This document shows, in pieces, positions 35,086 to 47,361 of a DNA stretch of 64,000 bases. The stretch covers positions 21,915,009-21,979,008 of the forward strand of contig CM040100.1 of NCBI GenBank assembly GCA_022496805.1, read 5' to 3'. Within the stretch, counting starts at the first letter, position 1, and each line of letters opens with the position of its first letter. A program made the translations under genes and the position numbers. The notes under the pieces were generated by a model. The model was not told the DNA's origin. It worked only from the letters and a program-made list of their open reading frames with translations, and did no database searches. The stretch is from Pohlia nutans (Eukaryota > Streptophyta > Bryopsida > Bryales > Mniaceae).

Positions 35086-35298
35086 CCCCTAACTGCCCAA
35101 CCAAGCAGATTTTGCTTGATATACAAAATCGAACTTAATTTTCTCATTAGTCATGCACTTTTTGTGGTGTGGAATTTTTCCTACAAATTTTATGGGAAGT
35201 CAACTTCATGCATGTGTGAACCAATTAGAAAGGGGATGATTTGTGAAATTTTCATGCCTCATGACCATAGGCATGAGAGGACTGTGGGCATTTAAGGC
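35086..35298. mobile_element. TTAA-flanked MITE, family C, internally deleted
   Basis: It begins CCCCTAACTGCCCAACC and ends GGGCATTTAAGGC, between TTAA sites (35082-35085 and 35299-35302). The left half matches family C (CATGCATGTGTGAACCAATT-like). The right interior is missing. 213 bp. Confidence 0.65.
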
Positions 35299-36241
35299 TT
35301 AATGAATATGACCATGAAGACAGAAGTCGGATTATAATCAGTGTCACATTTTGTTCACAATGGTTCCAATTTGGGGCTTGCATACAATATTCCACATGTT
35401 GTCGAATCAAATATTCAAGAAAAGAACTCTCAAAAGAGGTGTATAACCTATAACTCTTATGCTCGTTTTGAATCCTAAGTTCTACCAAACAAATAACGAC
35501 GTGGACATTTTCAATTGAGTAGGACTTGACATCAAATCCAATAATTTTCTCAAGTCTTTAAATGCTAGTTTAGACACATGGTGCTTCACAATGAAGAACC
35601 AAAATTGAAGCTGACACCCAAAAAGATTCAAATGTCAAGCTCCACAATAAAAAGGTGGATGAAGCTAAAGGCAGGAGAGAGAGCCAAAATCCAAGAAAAT
35701 GCCCAAGATCCTGTCCTTTGAGTTGACTTTTGTAAAAAACCAAAATATTGAAAACTATTGACCCTCCTTTAAAATAGGTTGGATTCAAAACACCCAATTT
35801 TTCTAAAGCCAAAGTTATCATTCCATTTGGGCACCCACTAGTATCTACTCACATTTTAGGTCTGAGGCTTTGTTGTGATGCTCCACAACTGTGATTTTTT
35901 TTAGGCATTTAAATGCTACAAAACACCAAAAATAATTGGCTTGCACCAAAATTTGAAGAAAAAATGGACGAAGATGTCAAATTGTTCCAATTTTTGAAAA
36001 TAAATTGGATGAAATTGCCAGTTTATACTGAAAATCATCCAAATGTGGATGAAAAGATAGTTCTATCCAAAATATAGATGAACATGAAAATATTTGGCTA
36101 CACCATTTTATTTTATGTCGCCACTTTAGCATTTCTCCAAAACCCAAAAAAAAAACCCTGCTCCCCAACCTAGTGGATTTAATACATGAATTGATTAGGA
36201 GAGGTCATGGAGCATTATAACACATAAAGAAAGTCTGTAAT

Positions 36242-36331
36242 AAGGTGTTGTTTTCAACACTCTTTTTGACATTGTTTTCGACACTTTAGTGCCAAAAATA
36301 ATGTCAAAAAGAGTGTCGAAAACAATACCTT
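36242..36331. repeat. 90-bp near-perfect hairpin
   Basis: AAGGTGTTGTTTTCAACACT at the left pairs with AGTGTCGAAAACAATACCTT at the right, and CTTTTTGACATT with AATGTCAAAAAG. The loop is about 25 bases. It may be a very short MITE. Non-coding. Confidence 0.7.
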
Positions 36332-36503
36332 TGTTTGGCACCATATGCTCTTCAACGAATATAACCTGTCACAAGCGAGAGCAGGTGCTTACGATGACAT
36401 GGTTCTAACAACATTATTACACAACTGAAGAATTGAGACAATGAGCCCAACATGAGTCCATCACACCAAGTACCAGCAATGACTATTAAATCACACCAGT
36501 AAT

Positions 36504-36622
36504 CACTAGTAGAAAAGGTGACGCTCTTAGGGACATGCCCAAGTAAAATCACTATGCATGCATGGAATTGGGCACTACTTGCCTGGGCATCTCCCTGGGC
36601 AGTGCCACCATTTCTACTAGTG
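36504..36622. mobile_element. CACTA-like MITE, TSD AAT
   Basis: It starts CACTAGTAGAAAAGGTGACG and ends ATTTCTACTAGTG. AAT lies on both sides (36501-36503 and 36623-36625). It is 119 bp, closely related to 27803-27922. Confidence 0.85.
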
Positions 36623-36637
36623 AATAACCATACAACT

Positions 36638-36923
36638 AAGGTCGAGGCACCTAAAACCAATCAATTAAGACATTCACTATACATGGGATAGATGAATCAA
36701 TATTTTGAGAATTTTCCTCTTTTAGCAATAAGAAATTAAGAAGTATTCATATTTAATTTAATTTTTTTGATAATTATTTGAATAAGTACAAATTTTCAAA
36801 GTGAAAGTCGTAGGTTTACCTAAAACCGATCACATGCTCTAATGTACAAATGAGGTACATCTTCCCTTTGAAAATCTAGAAATTAGGCAAGAATCTAGGG
36901 TGATTGGTTTTGGGTACCTGGTT
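36638..36923. mobile_element. MITE with AAGGTCGAGGCACCT ends, copy 2
   Basis: AAGGTCGAGGCACCTAAAAC at the left is mirrored by GGTTTTGGGTACCTGGTTG at the right. It is related to 31134-31491 and more diverged. Confidence 0.5.
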
Positions 36924-37360
36924 GATAATAGGACAATCAACCCTAGCAGGAGTCAATAAAATACTAAATGTTTGTCCTGAAACGATGAACATGACACAAA
37001 AGGTACACAACGTGATTTCAAATAAAAATATGCCACAGCTCTGCAAAACTACTGCCAGAAACTCAGTTTCAAATTATTATTATACTACACTGCATCAACA
37101 TAGTCAGCTTGAACACTACCTCACATACCTTTTAATTTAATGTTACATGTCATACTTATGACGTTACCCTGACCATTGTTGATCTTCCTAACTAATTGTC
37201 ATGTCAAAAAAAAAAATTAAAAATTAAAAATCCTAAAATGGATAAATAGACGCTGGAGAAGCACCCATGAAATCAACTCCCTAATAAGAACCATTGTTGG
37301 TGTTGCAGTCCTAATTTTCATACATGTACCTGTCCCATAGTTAGCTTGGAAGTTGTAAAA

Positions 37361-40300
37361 TCATAAGTTCCATGGCTTCTGGCAATCGCTTGCACAATTC
37401 CACCAACATTTGAGAAACTGGACAATTCCAGTAGCGGTTGGATCGGCAAGATCCCTTTCTCTTCGCTGTAGCACACCCAGAAACTCCTCCATGCTCAGGA
37501 CACCATCTTCGTCGGTATCGAAAATGTGAAATATTACATCCACCACAGCATCCGAAATTGGGGCATGGCAAATCTGCAACTCATGCAAACATGATGGTCA
37601 GTTGTACCTACAACCATCCAAAAAATACATATTGTGGAGAGAATCATTACATGAAATGACAGAACGATATGGTCTGGAGCACGACTATATTTATCCAATA
37701 TTTAATGCGACAAACAAATATGGTTGATCAGGCAAACTCGGTTAGTGTGATTGTAGCAGACCTTAGCAGCAGCACGCTGTACGTCATTCTTGGACAACTT
37801 CCCCGAAATCTTGCCAAAGCTGGAAATTGCCAATGCCATCACTGGAATCTTCTTTCGTAATTCTGCAAATTCTATGAACTCCTGCAACATAGATCACCAA
37901 TATACAATCAATGCACGAGACCAGCACTGGTTTTGGTTACTATTCAAATAAGGTAGATTTGAGAAATTTTCAAAGTTCCTGAGAAACGTCAGGTGCGGCA
38001 TTCATCCACTAAAGTCGCTAGCTGAGGACAGACATCCAAAAGGACTTGCACATTGTCAGAGTGCATGACTGTGGTCCCGATCTTAGATTATCTGAACAAC
38101 AGAGTTAACCGAAAAGTCCTCCATGTAACTCTCTTTTTTCTACTTCTAACTTTTCTTTTGAACTATATTTGGGTGTTATAGTGTCTTGTCATAAATTATC
38201 CCCTTGTAGGTTATAGACTTGGAGCTTTGGTGGAAGGTGTGGGAGCTATAGCGAGGTATGGAGAATAATGACAGGGCCTTGTTATAGATTGTCTCAAAAC
38301 TCAGCATAGACTAATTTTTGGTCAGTTTTGTTTCAATGAGTTCAACATGAGTTTGTCAAAACTTTCCTCTTTGGGTTGACTTTTCAGTTAACTCTAACGT
38401 TTCCTTGAACTCGTACAAGAAGTCTCACCTTCTGTGTTATTCGCATTGAGGCAAAGTGAGGAATACTTGCAAGATCCTGCACACGATCCAAGTAGTGATT
38501 CGTCTTTGACAAGTCTGCAGAGGCTGACATTGACAAACCAAAATCTGTCGCTGAGATAGTCTGTCGGTTATCATAGTCGTAATGGGCAAACTCGAGACAG
38601 ATAATCTGTTGCATGGATTCAAAACAAAGTGTCATGTATTGATTGACAAATGCAAGGATCAAGCTTACACCCCAACACCATGAAAATGTATAGAAGCTCT
38701 ATATAGTGCATACCTCTTTATGAAGATCCTTCAGGAATTTCTCAAACTGTTCCATTGGAAGTTTGCGCTGCCCATCCTTTCCAAAAAAGAGTTCAACCAG
38801 ACCAGCATCTTCAACGTCTCCAGTTACATGCAATCCAGTGCGACGACCATCCGAATGCGATCTGCCATATCGATTGTGACCCCGCATCCAAGTCATGATT
38901 TTTTTGAATTCCTCCCTGTCAATAACCCTGCAACACAAAAGAACAAGATCCTAAAGTTCTTGATCAAATCTGCCTCCAAAAACTTCTCAAAACAATGCTA
39001 AATTTTTCTTTTTTTTCATTTTTTTGGTATATTCAACCACAGGATCTTTTAGTTAACTTGTTGAAACATGTCCTCCTAAAGTTTCAGAGTAAAAAGTCCA
39101 TCAATTGCACAATCACAATGCTTAAACTTTTTAAACAAGTATTTTTCAATTCTTCACAAAAGTGAAGTTTCGTTTTTCAAAAAAATTAAAAATAAATACG
39201 TGAAAAGCCTCCTTGGATAATTGAGTTGTAAATCTATAAAAAAGACATTCAAGAAAAGAAAAGTTGATTTTCATCCTTTAAAAATTCATTATGTGGAAGG
39301 AGGTACAAGATAAAAATTTTAAAAATTTAATTGCTAATAAATTTCACATGGAATTGAAACATGCCAATCCCAATGATGAAAATATTGTAACAAGACATCC
39401 CACACCCTATGCTCTTTTTTTGGAAAATTGTGAAAATTGAATTCAAAAACAAACCACTTGTGTTATTTTTTCTGGGAGATTTTCTAACTAGCTGCAAAAC
39501 AAAACTTTTTATATTTTCTCTTCACTGATAATTATAAAATAAATCAAAGCATTTGTTGTATGCATGAACTTATTCTACACAAAGAAAAAATTAGGGTAAT
39601 CTCTACTTACTCACGACTGAAGCAGTGATTACTAAATCACGAATTTCAAACACAAATCTTACCCGTCTCCGTCCAAATCAAACATTCGGAAAGTTGCCCT
39701 GAAGTTTTTCTCTGGGATGCTCAAAAGTGTGATGAAGAAGATGTACCTATCCAGCCCACGTACACGAGATGTTGTCAGCATGCCAAATTGATCTTCACCT
39801 GGTTAAACTCTGTCAACAGAAGGTAGAATTGTCATCGTCTACAATAAAACTTACTCTGGAAACGAAATCAGTCCATCGCCGTTTGTGTCGAACTGCATGA
39901 ATAACTTGGAGGGAGGGCATCTCAACTCTCCTGGGGACCTCTCAAAGGCAAGATAACCCTCTCTCACCAGGTGTGAACCTGTTGGTGGAAAAACTGGAAC
40001 AATTGCTCTCATCAAATCTCCGGCTGTCATGAAATTGTAGCCATCCTCAGTGCGCACTGACGAGAAATAGGAGAAGACCTGATTTTATAAAAAAAAAATC
40101 TAGAAACTCATAATCAGTAGTTGCAAATACCAACATTACACCAGTTCGTAAGAGAACCATAACACCACAGCACCGTGAAATATATTAACGAGAATGTCTC
40201 ATATACAAGACCTCATGCACTACGCTGAGCCACAGGGATGTTATTTCTATAAAGAGGTTGTGCTTTCATTTTACCAAACATAACCTCAATGGTTGGATCT

Positions 40301-41663
40301 TGTTCAATCAAGCTCAATCAAGGGTCTGACATCGTAATGCGTAAGTCCAAGTTTCAAGGCAATCATGTCACTGGTCACACAAAGCTTAAAACCTATAATC
40401 TCAAGTTGAAATTCAAAGACAATTGTGTCACTCTCTCATTAGTTATTCAAATGAGAATTAGAATCTATAACTCCTTTCCTCTTTGTCTTCGCACTTTGAT
40501 CAACAAATCTCAACATTGTAGATTAAAACTTGAACCAGACACTAACATTATGTCCCATTACTTACTCGCCACTCCCATAACTCATCATGCTGTTATGTAG
40601 TTAACCTTTCTGCTCAATGTAAGCCAGTTTGAGATTCAATGAAACGACTTGGCATTATGGTAGGGGTATTGTTTACCTTCTCAGGAGGACTGCGCAAACG
40701 AAGTCGTCTCTCATAATTGAAAAAAATGCGCCGCCTGTACTCATCTGCAACCAAGAAAGCAACCGTTCAATATTCTTATCACTATAATCCATTACAGCAT
40801 GCTCACTTCTCAATAATCATCACTAATCCAAACAAGCCATTATGGAAAACCCGAATTCATCTAAAAGGAATTGGCTGTAACATCGCAAATACGTAAACCT
40901 AACAAGAAGCAGCGAATTTTATGGTGGCTATATATCGCGACTTGCTATTTGAAAAATGCGCTTGCTATGTTGCTATAAGAAAAATTGGGTTAAAAAAATA
41001 GAGTATATCGCCATAAGCTTCCCTAATCATTGGTATGTATAGCCAACACTGCTATGGAAAGCTATGCATTTGTAGTAAAAAAAATTGTAAATCGCCAAAA
41101 AATGCTTTCTAGTTTTTCAAGTTTCAATTTTCAAATCGCCAATGGAACTCCCTTGAAAAATGGAAAAAAAATATAAATCACTGCAAGAAGCAAACGAGGT
41201 ACGTGCTAATTCATCAAATAGACATCACTGCAAGTACAACCTGTCACTGGAACAAAAATTTATATCAATCGGTACTTGTATACACTCAAACCTCTGCACT
41301 ATGACCTTCTCCATAATGACATTCTACAACACGATTGCCACACATTCAGACTATGTCATAGTGAACAGATTGAGAGTATAATCAGAGAAACTAACCACTG
41401 AGGTAGAAGGTAGGTTGAGCTAGCTTGGATTCGGGGGTTTTGCCCATTGGTGAAGACACGGCTCGATCACAGCAAGCGACTCTGTCCGACAAATCCATCG
41501 CCACTACACCTGCCATTAACGCTGCTCCCCATGCTGCCAACATGCTTTGGCAATTCTTAAAGTCCCCGGTGTTGCTTCCAGTGACGGTAACAAATGTGGC
41601 TGGGAGCCATCGTGAGCTCGTGAAAACCCTAGCCAAAGCCCGGTGGTTTGCGAGTTTCATCAT
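37361..41663 (-). CDS. MICU: MICU-type mitochondrial calcium uptake protein, 8 exons, 455 aa
   Basis: MICU proteins are EF-hand regulators of the mitochondrial calcium uniporter at the inner membrane. Exons on the minus strand: 41663-41396, 40744-40677, 40078-39855, 39746-39663, 38927-38714, 38605-38429, 37881-37762, 37573-37361. All introns are GT-AG and the joined frame is exactly 456 codons with stop TGA. The start is the first ATG (MMKLANHRALARVF), a basic presequence-like N-terminus, followed by a hydrophobic stretch at about 41-56. The basic segment YRRRIFFNYERRLRLRSPPE (about 92-111) is a MICU signature. Canonical calcium loops lie at 176-187 (DTNGDGLISFPE), 210-221 (DLDGDGVIDREE) and 404-415 (DTDEDGVLSMEE). 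A fourth at about 296-307 (DYDNRQTISATD) is degenerate. RTGLHVTGDVEDAGLVELFF is also family-typical. Family identity is very likely; exact start and 3' exon end are inferred. The upstream 41664-42200 is GC-rich. Confidence 0.9.
40745..41395 (-). other. MICU intron 1
   Basis: Donor GTTAGT follows codon 89 plus one base. The acceptor is TTTCTTGGTTGCAG. At 651 bp it is one of the longest introns of the gene. It contains AT-rich filler and no recognised nested element. Confidence 0.8.
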
Positions 41664-42200
41664 GGATTCTTCCAATTCAAAACACCCGCTGGCTCACCTC
41701 ACAACCAACTCATGATTGACAATTCGAAACACCGTCGATCGAACCGATTTCACTGAAAACAAACAAGAAACACCCGGAAAAAGTACCGGAAAAATCCAAA
41801 AAAATCCTGGAATGAGTGAAACATCAAAACGGCTTTGGAAATTCAGCTAAACAAAAGGAAATCCTCGCTCGGCAATGCTCTGCAAGGGCAGCAGCAGCAG
41901 CTGCGACAGTGTTTACTGTAGACGGAGCGAGAGCAGTCTTGCGGGGTCGGCAGTCCACGTCGGACGGAAGCGGGCTAGGGTTCCACGTAATCACGCCACC
42001 TGGCGTGGATGTCAACGACGAATCACAGTTGACCGGGGACGGGAAACGTTTTCAGTTCAATCAGGGACGATATCCCAACGACCGGCAACGAAGTGGAGGA
42101 AGTCTTTGGAAACGGACTTCTCGTTGGAGACTTGGGGCTCACACAGCTGGCATGTCATATGGATAGCGTGTTTTATAAGTAAAATGTGTTTTTTTTCCTA
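41664..42200 (-). promoter_or_regulatory. Probable MICU 5' leader and promoter region
   Basis: This is a GC- and CpG-rich island (about 41850-42170) directly upstream of the MICU start codon in otherwise AT-rich DNA. Overlapping open frames on both strands come from base composition. No TATA box is assigned. The promoter role is inferred from position only. Confidence 0.45.
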
Positions 42201-42515
42201 AATAGAGTTATCCTCAAATTCAAAAGATTCGGTAAGGGCAGGCTTTCCAGCAAGAAAGCAAAATTATTTTTATAAAATAAGAGCTAAATTTGAACCGAAA
42301 ACCCATACTGTACTTTTATCGCCAAAATATTCATCCACGTTGATGTATTTTTATTCATTGGAGCAAATTTTCACATGACTTCATTTTAAATCTAAATGAA
42401 AGTGCTATAATACTTTTTTCGTTAGTGCCACCTATTCAAAAAATGAAAAATTTCACAAAATCCTGCAGTAGGGAGTGTCAAAGTGCGAGTATCTGTCCCA
42501 ACATTTGCTGCCTTT

Positions 42516-42656
42516 CACTAATAGGATTTTGGTCTTTTACAACTAGTCCTTTGTGACTTACATGGTCCTTTGTGACTCAATTCTTTAGAAAAGAAGTCGT
42601 TTTGAACCATTTAAGTCATAAAAGACCAGTTATAAAGGACAAAAATCCTACTAGTG
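42516..42656. mobile_element. CACTA-like MITE, TSD TTT
   Basis: It starts CACTAATAGGATTTTGGTC and ends GACAAAAATCCTACTAGTG. TTT lies on both sides (42513-42515 and 42657-42659). The body is palindromic, with GTCCTTTGTGACT words repeated inside. 141 bp. It lies upstream of MICU. Confidence 0.8.
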
Positions 42657-43901
42657 TTTTACAATGAGATTTTGAGCAAGGATGTCGCCCCTCTTGCCTT
42701 GAAGGGTGGCAAAACCCTAAAATTTTAATTAGCAAGCGAAAGGCAATTATTATGGCAAGAGTCTTGCGATTTCCAAGTGTGGATTACGAGATGCACGCAC
42801 CACCTAGGAACCGTATAAGAGACTTTTGCTTCACAAAATGCACTCTAACACCTCCTAGTAATTTTTGAAAAGGTGGATCTATCCTTCATATGAAAGGTTT
42901 AAAACAATTTTGCTGAAAACTTGTTAAAATATCAACACTCTATATATTTCCCGCACATGTGGTAAACACATGAATTTTGTAAAAATTCAAGTAATAAAAT
43001 GATTTTTTTATTGAAACCTACAATTACCCTATAAAAGTAAGAGGTTTATCCGTTAATCAAAAAATAATTCATGTTAAAAAGACTTTGTGTAAAAGGATTA
43101 CGCATAAGGTATGATGTAGTTAATATGCAGTTTGAGATTGCTAGCATATGAACCTGGGAGCGTGAGCTCGGGAGCCTAAGAGCATGAGAGCCTCAAAAAA
43201 TTTCAATTTTTTCCTAGAATTTTTTGAAAAAGACCTATGACCGTGGATTTAGGATTTTAGGTTTTTGGGTGTATTTGAACTACTGATGTGAATTCATAAT
43301 TAGAGCCTTGAATGTGGATATTAGATCCATGAGAAATACTTTCAAAGAGGGCGTGGGGAAAACAAGAGCAAATATAGTAAAGTATAAGACGTATGGAAAA
43401 ACCATAAGTAATGGCCCCTTTAGTTTCACTACACATATCACAATAAAAGGAGTACACGGAAGTCTAAAACTAAATCAAGACAACTTTGCATCATCGACAG
43501 AGATAGTGGTGCTAGAAGACTCTAAACGAGAGCTAGATGGCGTTCTATGCTCAAAATTAGACCCGTTACAATCAGACTCTTCAACATACATGTATAAGTA
43601 CAAAAGTGCCTCAAACTATAGGGCCTTTGGCCTAGGAATAGGCTCTCAAATGCTCTGAGATACTAATTAATGCATGAGCAATTGGCTCTACATACACCTG
43701 CAAACTCAAACGATTTGAAAGTACTCTGTAAGAACTTTGGTTTGGTGAAAAAAAGTCTATATTGTAGAGAACTCATTGTTTTCATTTTTTCCACAAGAAG
43801 AAATAAAGCCCAATAAGATGAGAGTGTAAAATAAGACAGTCACCATGTGAATGAGTAAATTTTTTAATGAAACTAGATTTACTTACTAAATCGAGATTTC
43901 T
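42657..43901. other. No gene seen
   Basis: AT-rich. A plus-strand frame at 43308-43658 (116 codons) has no recognisable domain and no neighbouring support. Confidence 0.4.
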
Positions 43902-44448
43902 TCAAGACTTGTCGGCCGCCACTAGAACTGCATCAAGATCATTTGAGGTAAATGGTGGAGCCATGATAGGCACGGGCTCGGGTTTGGATGTAGAAATCAT
44001 TGGTGGAAGCAAGGCATCAAAAAGACCCTTGTCCTCTTCAAGGCCACATTGTAGTGTTGCACGCGGCGACAGACAAGGATATATGCCTCTGATAAAAGAT
44101 AAAAAGATGAAACAATTATAACCATTGTCAACGCAAATTTAAATTGGAAATTAAAGAATGTAGAGGAATTTTAAACAATTAAACAGACATGTCATAGCAA
44201 TGCAGTTGAACACAACATCACGGAGCTGTGAAAAGGCATCGATGAGCATCTGCATGAATTGACTGTCTTTCTCACAAGGTCTTCTCTAAAGTGAGCTTCC
44301 ATTCATATGTTGAGATCCTTTGGTTGTAAAATTTTGCAACATATAGTCACTGCCCACATCCAAACCAAGGGCCTCAAGAGAGGCAATTGCTTGGAAGCAA
44401 ATCTGGTAGGAGTCCCCGTAGGCACCATGCGCACCAAGAGGTAGACTT
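43902..44448 (-). pseudogene. Exon-like remnants of an unidentified gene
   Basis: Three minus-strand blocks look protein-coding. From 5' to 3' they are: about 44448-44290 (GAHGAYGDSYQICFQAIASL, then EALGLDVGSDYMLQ), about 44273-44190 (EKDSQFMQMLIDAFSQLRDV) and 44088-43902. The last follows a good acceptor (TTTTATCAG) and reads GIYPCLSPRATLQCGLEEDK through MAPPFTSNDLDAVLVAADKS to a TGA. I do not recognise the family. No upstream exons are found up to 45 kb, so this may be a 3' gene fragment left by rearrangement, or the end of a gene with long introns. Confidence 0.4.
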
Positions 44449-46180
44449 CAAAACTTCGAGATGACCTTTCCGACTGAGGATGTGCTTAAACCAATACAAA
44501 GCATGCTTTAACTTTCACTTATAGGGTTCAAGCATGATATGGGTAATTATCAAAAAGGAACGTCTCACAAAAATACTGGTATCATTTTTAAAATCATTTA
44601 ATGCGTGCTAGAAATTACACATTTTCAATTTACATGAATTTGATGACAAATTCATGAGAAAGTAGTCATACTCCATCCAAAATTTACATGAATTTGATGA
44701 CTCCATCCAAAGTAATACTCCATCCAAAATACTATTGAACAAGAAAAATTGAACAATTTTGATATTCCTTTTCATTCCTTTATTATCAAATCCGGAACTG
44801 TCTTAATTCTGGATTTGAAGAAAAAAGAACAATCTGGAATACCAATTTATAATGAATTAGTTCATAAACATGAAATTTAACTAAAAAAACATTTGAATTA
44901 TATCTTTGTTTAATTTTGACTCCTAATTTTATGTATTACTATAATTCCTTATTTATGGGAACTATCAAGAATCACATATTTTTTACACAATCTAAAATTC
45001 ACTAGAAGGACTAAATTACATCTTCATCGTAAGACCATATGATACACTTAAATATAAACTTAATAAAATGCACGACTATTTGTTTTAATGGAAAACCTTA
45101 AATAAGTAGTCCTTTAACTAATACAATGTGACCAGGTGCTGAATATGTTAAATTAGGAAAAAAATCCAAAATTCGAATTTGAACTATATAGAACATGATT
45201 GTTGTGTACAAACACCCTGTCTATATCACCATGTAATTTTAGTAATTTTCCAATACTTTTTTCATTTCCAAAAGGATATTTTTATAAAGTCCGGAGAGTC
45301 CGGGAAAAGAGTACCCATATCAGGCTCAAACCCAAGAGTCAACAATAAAGACTCAAATAGATCAAAAAAAAATTTAAATCATGAAAGCACCACTACCACC
45401 ATTGGTTGTACTTGGAGTTGGCGAGTGATGTGAAGTTTGGGAGCATGAAATCTGTCCTCAGGGCCGAGGAATAAATCTAGTCCTTTAAAACTAAAAAAAA
45501 AAAATTAAAACAAAAACTAAAAAATATTTTTTAGAAAAAAAAACTAAAAAGAAAACATGTACTTTGGTGCTCGAGGGTAACACTCATGTCCCAGTTCTGG
45601 CATGGGTTTGAAAGCTCATAAAGGCTTTTGTTACAGGAACAATGGATGAATGATTGATTTTAAGGACAGAAGCAGCGGGTGGTAGTCCTCAATTATAAGT
45701 TGATATTTCCACTACTTAAGGGGTTGATGCTTCGATTGTTAGGCATTTACCTATCTTCGTTATGAAGTGTTACGCTGTTCATGAATACTACAATTAAAGA
45801 TAGAGTTTAGGAATAGTGGCTGAATACTGTTATATTGGTTGTGACCTTACTTTGAAGTAAAGACTTATATTGGTGAAACTTTGTGTACAAATCGTGTAAG
45901 TGTTGTTCCAACGTTGAGTCGTATGGGTTATGGTATCAATCTTTTATTCAGGGTTCACTTATACACACGCGGTTATTAACACTTCCTAGGTACAGTTAGG
46001 GAGTTATATCCTCAATCACCTCAATCTCTTACTGAGTAAGTATTATTCAAAATCTATAGCCAAGTACTAACCAAACCCAACTAAATCAACACTTGCTCAC
46101 TACTATCCTCATTGCAGTACAACTATTCGTCAGCACTGCCTATAGTTGGAGTGACTGCATGAGCCTACGGGAGAATTATG
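44449..46180. other. No gene seen; minor local duplications
   Basis: Around 44625-44745 the words ACATGAATTTGATGA and ACTCCATCCAAA are repeated two or three times. Otherwise it is AT-rich and non-coding. Confidence 0.4.
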
Positions 46181-46625
46181 GAATGTAGGATTAGCTCGAT
46201 CATGTCTTTAGACTCACTCCAACCATATGCAGTGGAGACGAGTGGTGTCCTCACACACTAAATGTGGGTTCTTTTTTTTGTTTGTTTTATTAGTCATTGA
46301 GGGCCAAATTTCACTCTCGGCCCCGAGGGTATATTTTATGCTCCCACAACTTCACATCACGCGCTTACTCCAATCACAACCTGCGCGATGAGTGGTGTCC
46401 TTAAGTACCAGCGTGCGGGTTTTCTTTTTAGTTTTTTTTATATTATTCTTGGAGGGCTAGATTTACACCTCGGCCCCGAGGGATCATTTCATGCTCCCGA
46501 TGATCACATCACGTGCCCACTCCTATCACAACTACTAGTGACGACTAGTGCTTTCATGCACTAGAGTGCGGGTTTGGTTTTTAGAATTTTAATTAGTAAA
46601 CATTAGAGGACCAGATTTCACCCTC

Positions 46626-46945
46626 CATAACATTTAGTAGCCTTCCAAGAGGCTGCCTTTTAGTTTCATCCACCTTTATATATAGGGTGACCAGTGATTT
46701 GTAATTGAATGGACTATTGAATCAAATAAACAATTACAAAACATTGTTGAATTGTGATTGAGTGAGTGCTTTTGATTACTATTCACCATGGTTGATTGCT
46801 CTTGCTTAATGCCATCTGCCCCTATAGCTACTAATGTGATGTAAAATATCCCACGTCATTTCATTGGAGGGATGAAATGATGTGGGATATTCCACATCAT
46901 TCTGTTGGGGGAAGGCAGCAGTCACAGAGGCTACTGAATGTTATG
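46626..46945 (+). mobile_element. CATAACATTCAGTAGCC-family element, intact copy
   Basis: CATAACATTTAGTAGCC at the left and GGCTACTGAATGTTATG at the right form the terminal inverted repeat. It is 320 bp and sits inside a satellite unit (CACCCTC before it, TCGGC after it), which suggests a 2-bp TC duplication. Inside is a pair of palindromic words, including GATGTGGGATATTCCACATC. It has no coding capacity. At least five copies occur in the window. Confidence 0.75.
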
Positions 46946-47160
46946 TCGGCATCTAGGCCACATTTCATGTTCTCTAATTTCTCATCACGCATCCACTCCA
47001 ACCACAAGCAGCGGTGACGAGTGGTGCCCTCGAGCATTGGATGCAATTTCTTTTTTTAGTTTTATTGTTAATTTTGGAGGACAAGATATCCACCTTTGGC
47101 CACAAGGGCACATTTCATGCTCCACACGTTGACATCATCCATCCACTCCTATCACAGTTA

Positions 47161-47361
47161 GGGCCGACTTCCATGCAAGGGGGGCAGTGGGTGGTCGGTC
47201 TTCCAAAGGAGGAAGCTCCACCGATATGGGTGGAAACAAGAGGATTCTAGACTATAAATTTCCTTTGTACCGAAATGGGTGGAGCATCGGTGGTTCTTGA
47301 GACCTCAATTTTTGTCTTCTAGTGCCTTCGACCCACCACCCACTCACATGAAAGTCCGCCC
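47161..47361. mobile_element. PIF/Harbinger-type MITE, TSD TTA, in the satellite array
   Basis: GGGCCGACTTCCATG at the left and CATGAAAGTCCGCCC at the right are inverted, with TTA on both sides (47158-47160 and 47362-47364). It is 201 bp, interrupting a satellite unit. Its GGGCCG start resembles the element at 24362 but the body is different. Confidence 0.75.

Noticed and set aside
41816..42201. Plus-strand frames of 108-116 codons upstream of MICU
   Set aside because: They overlap in several phases in a GC-rich island, which is typical of a promoter or leader. No domain was found.
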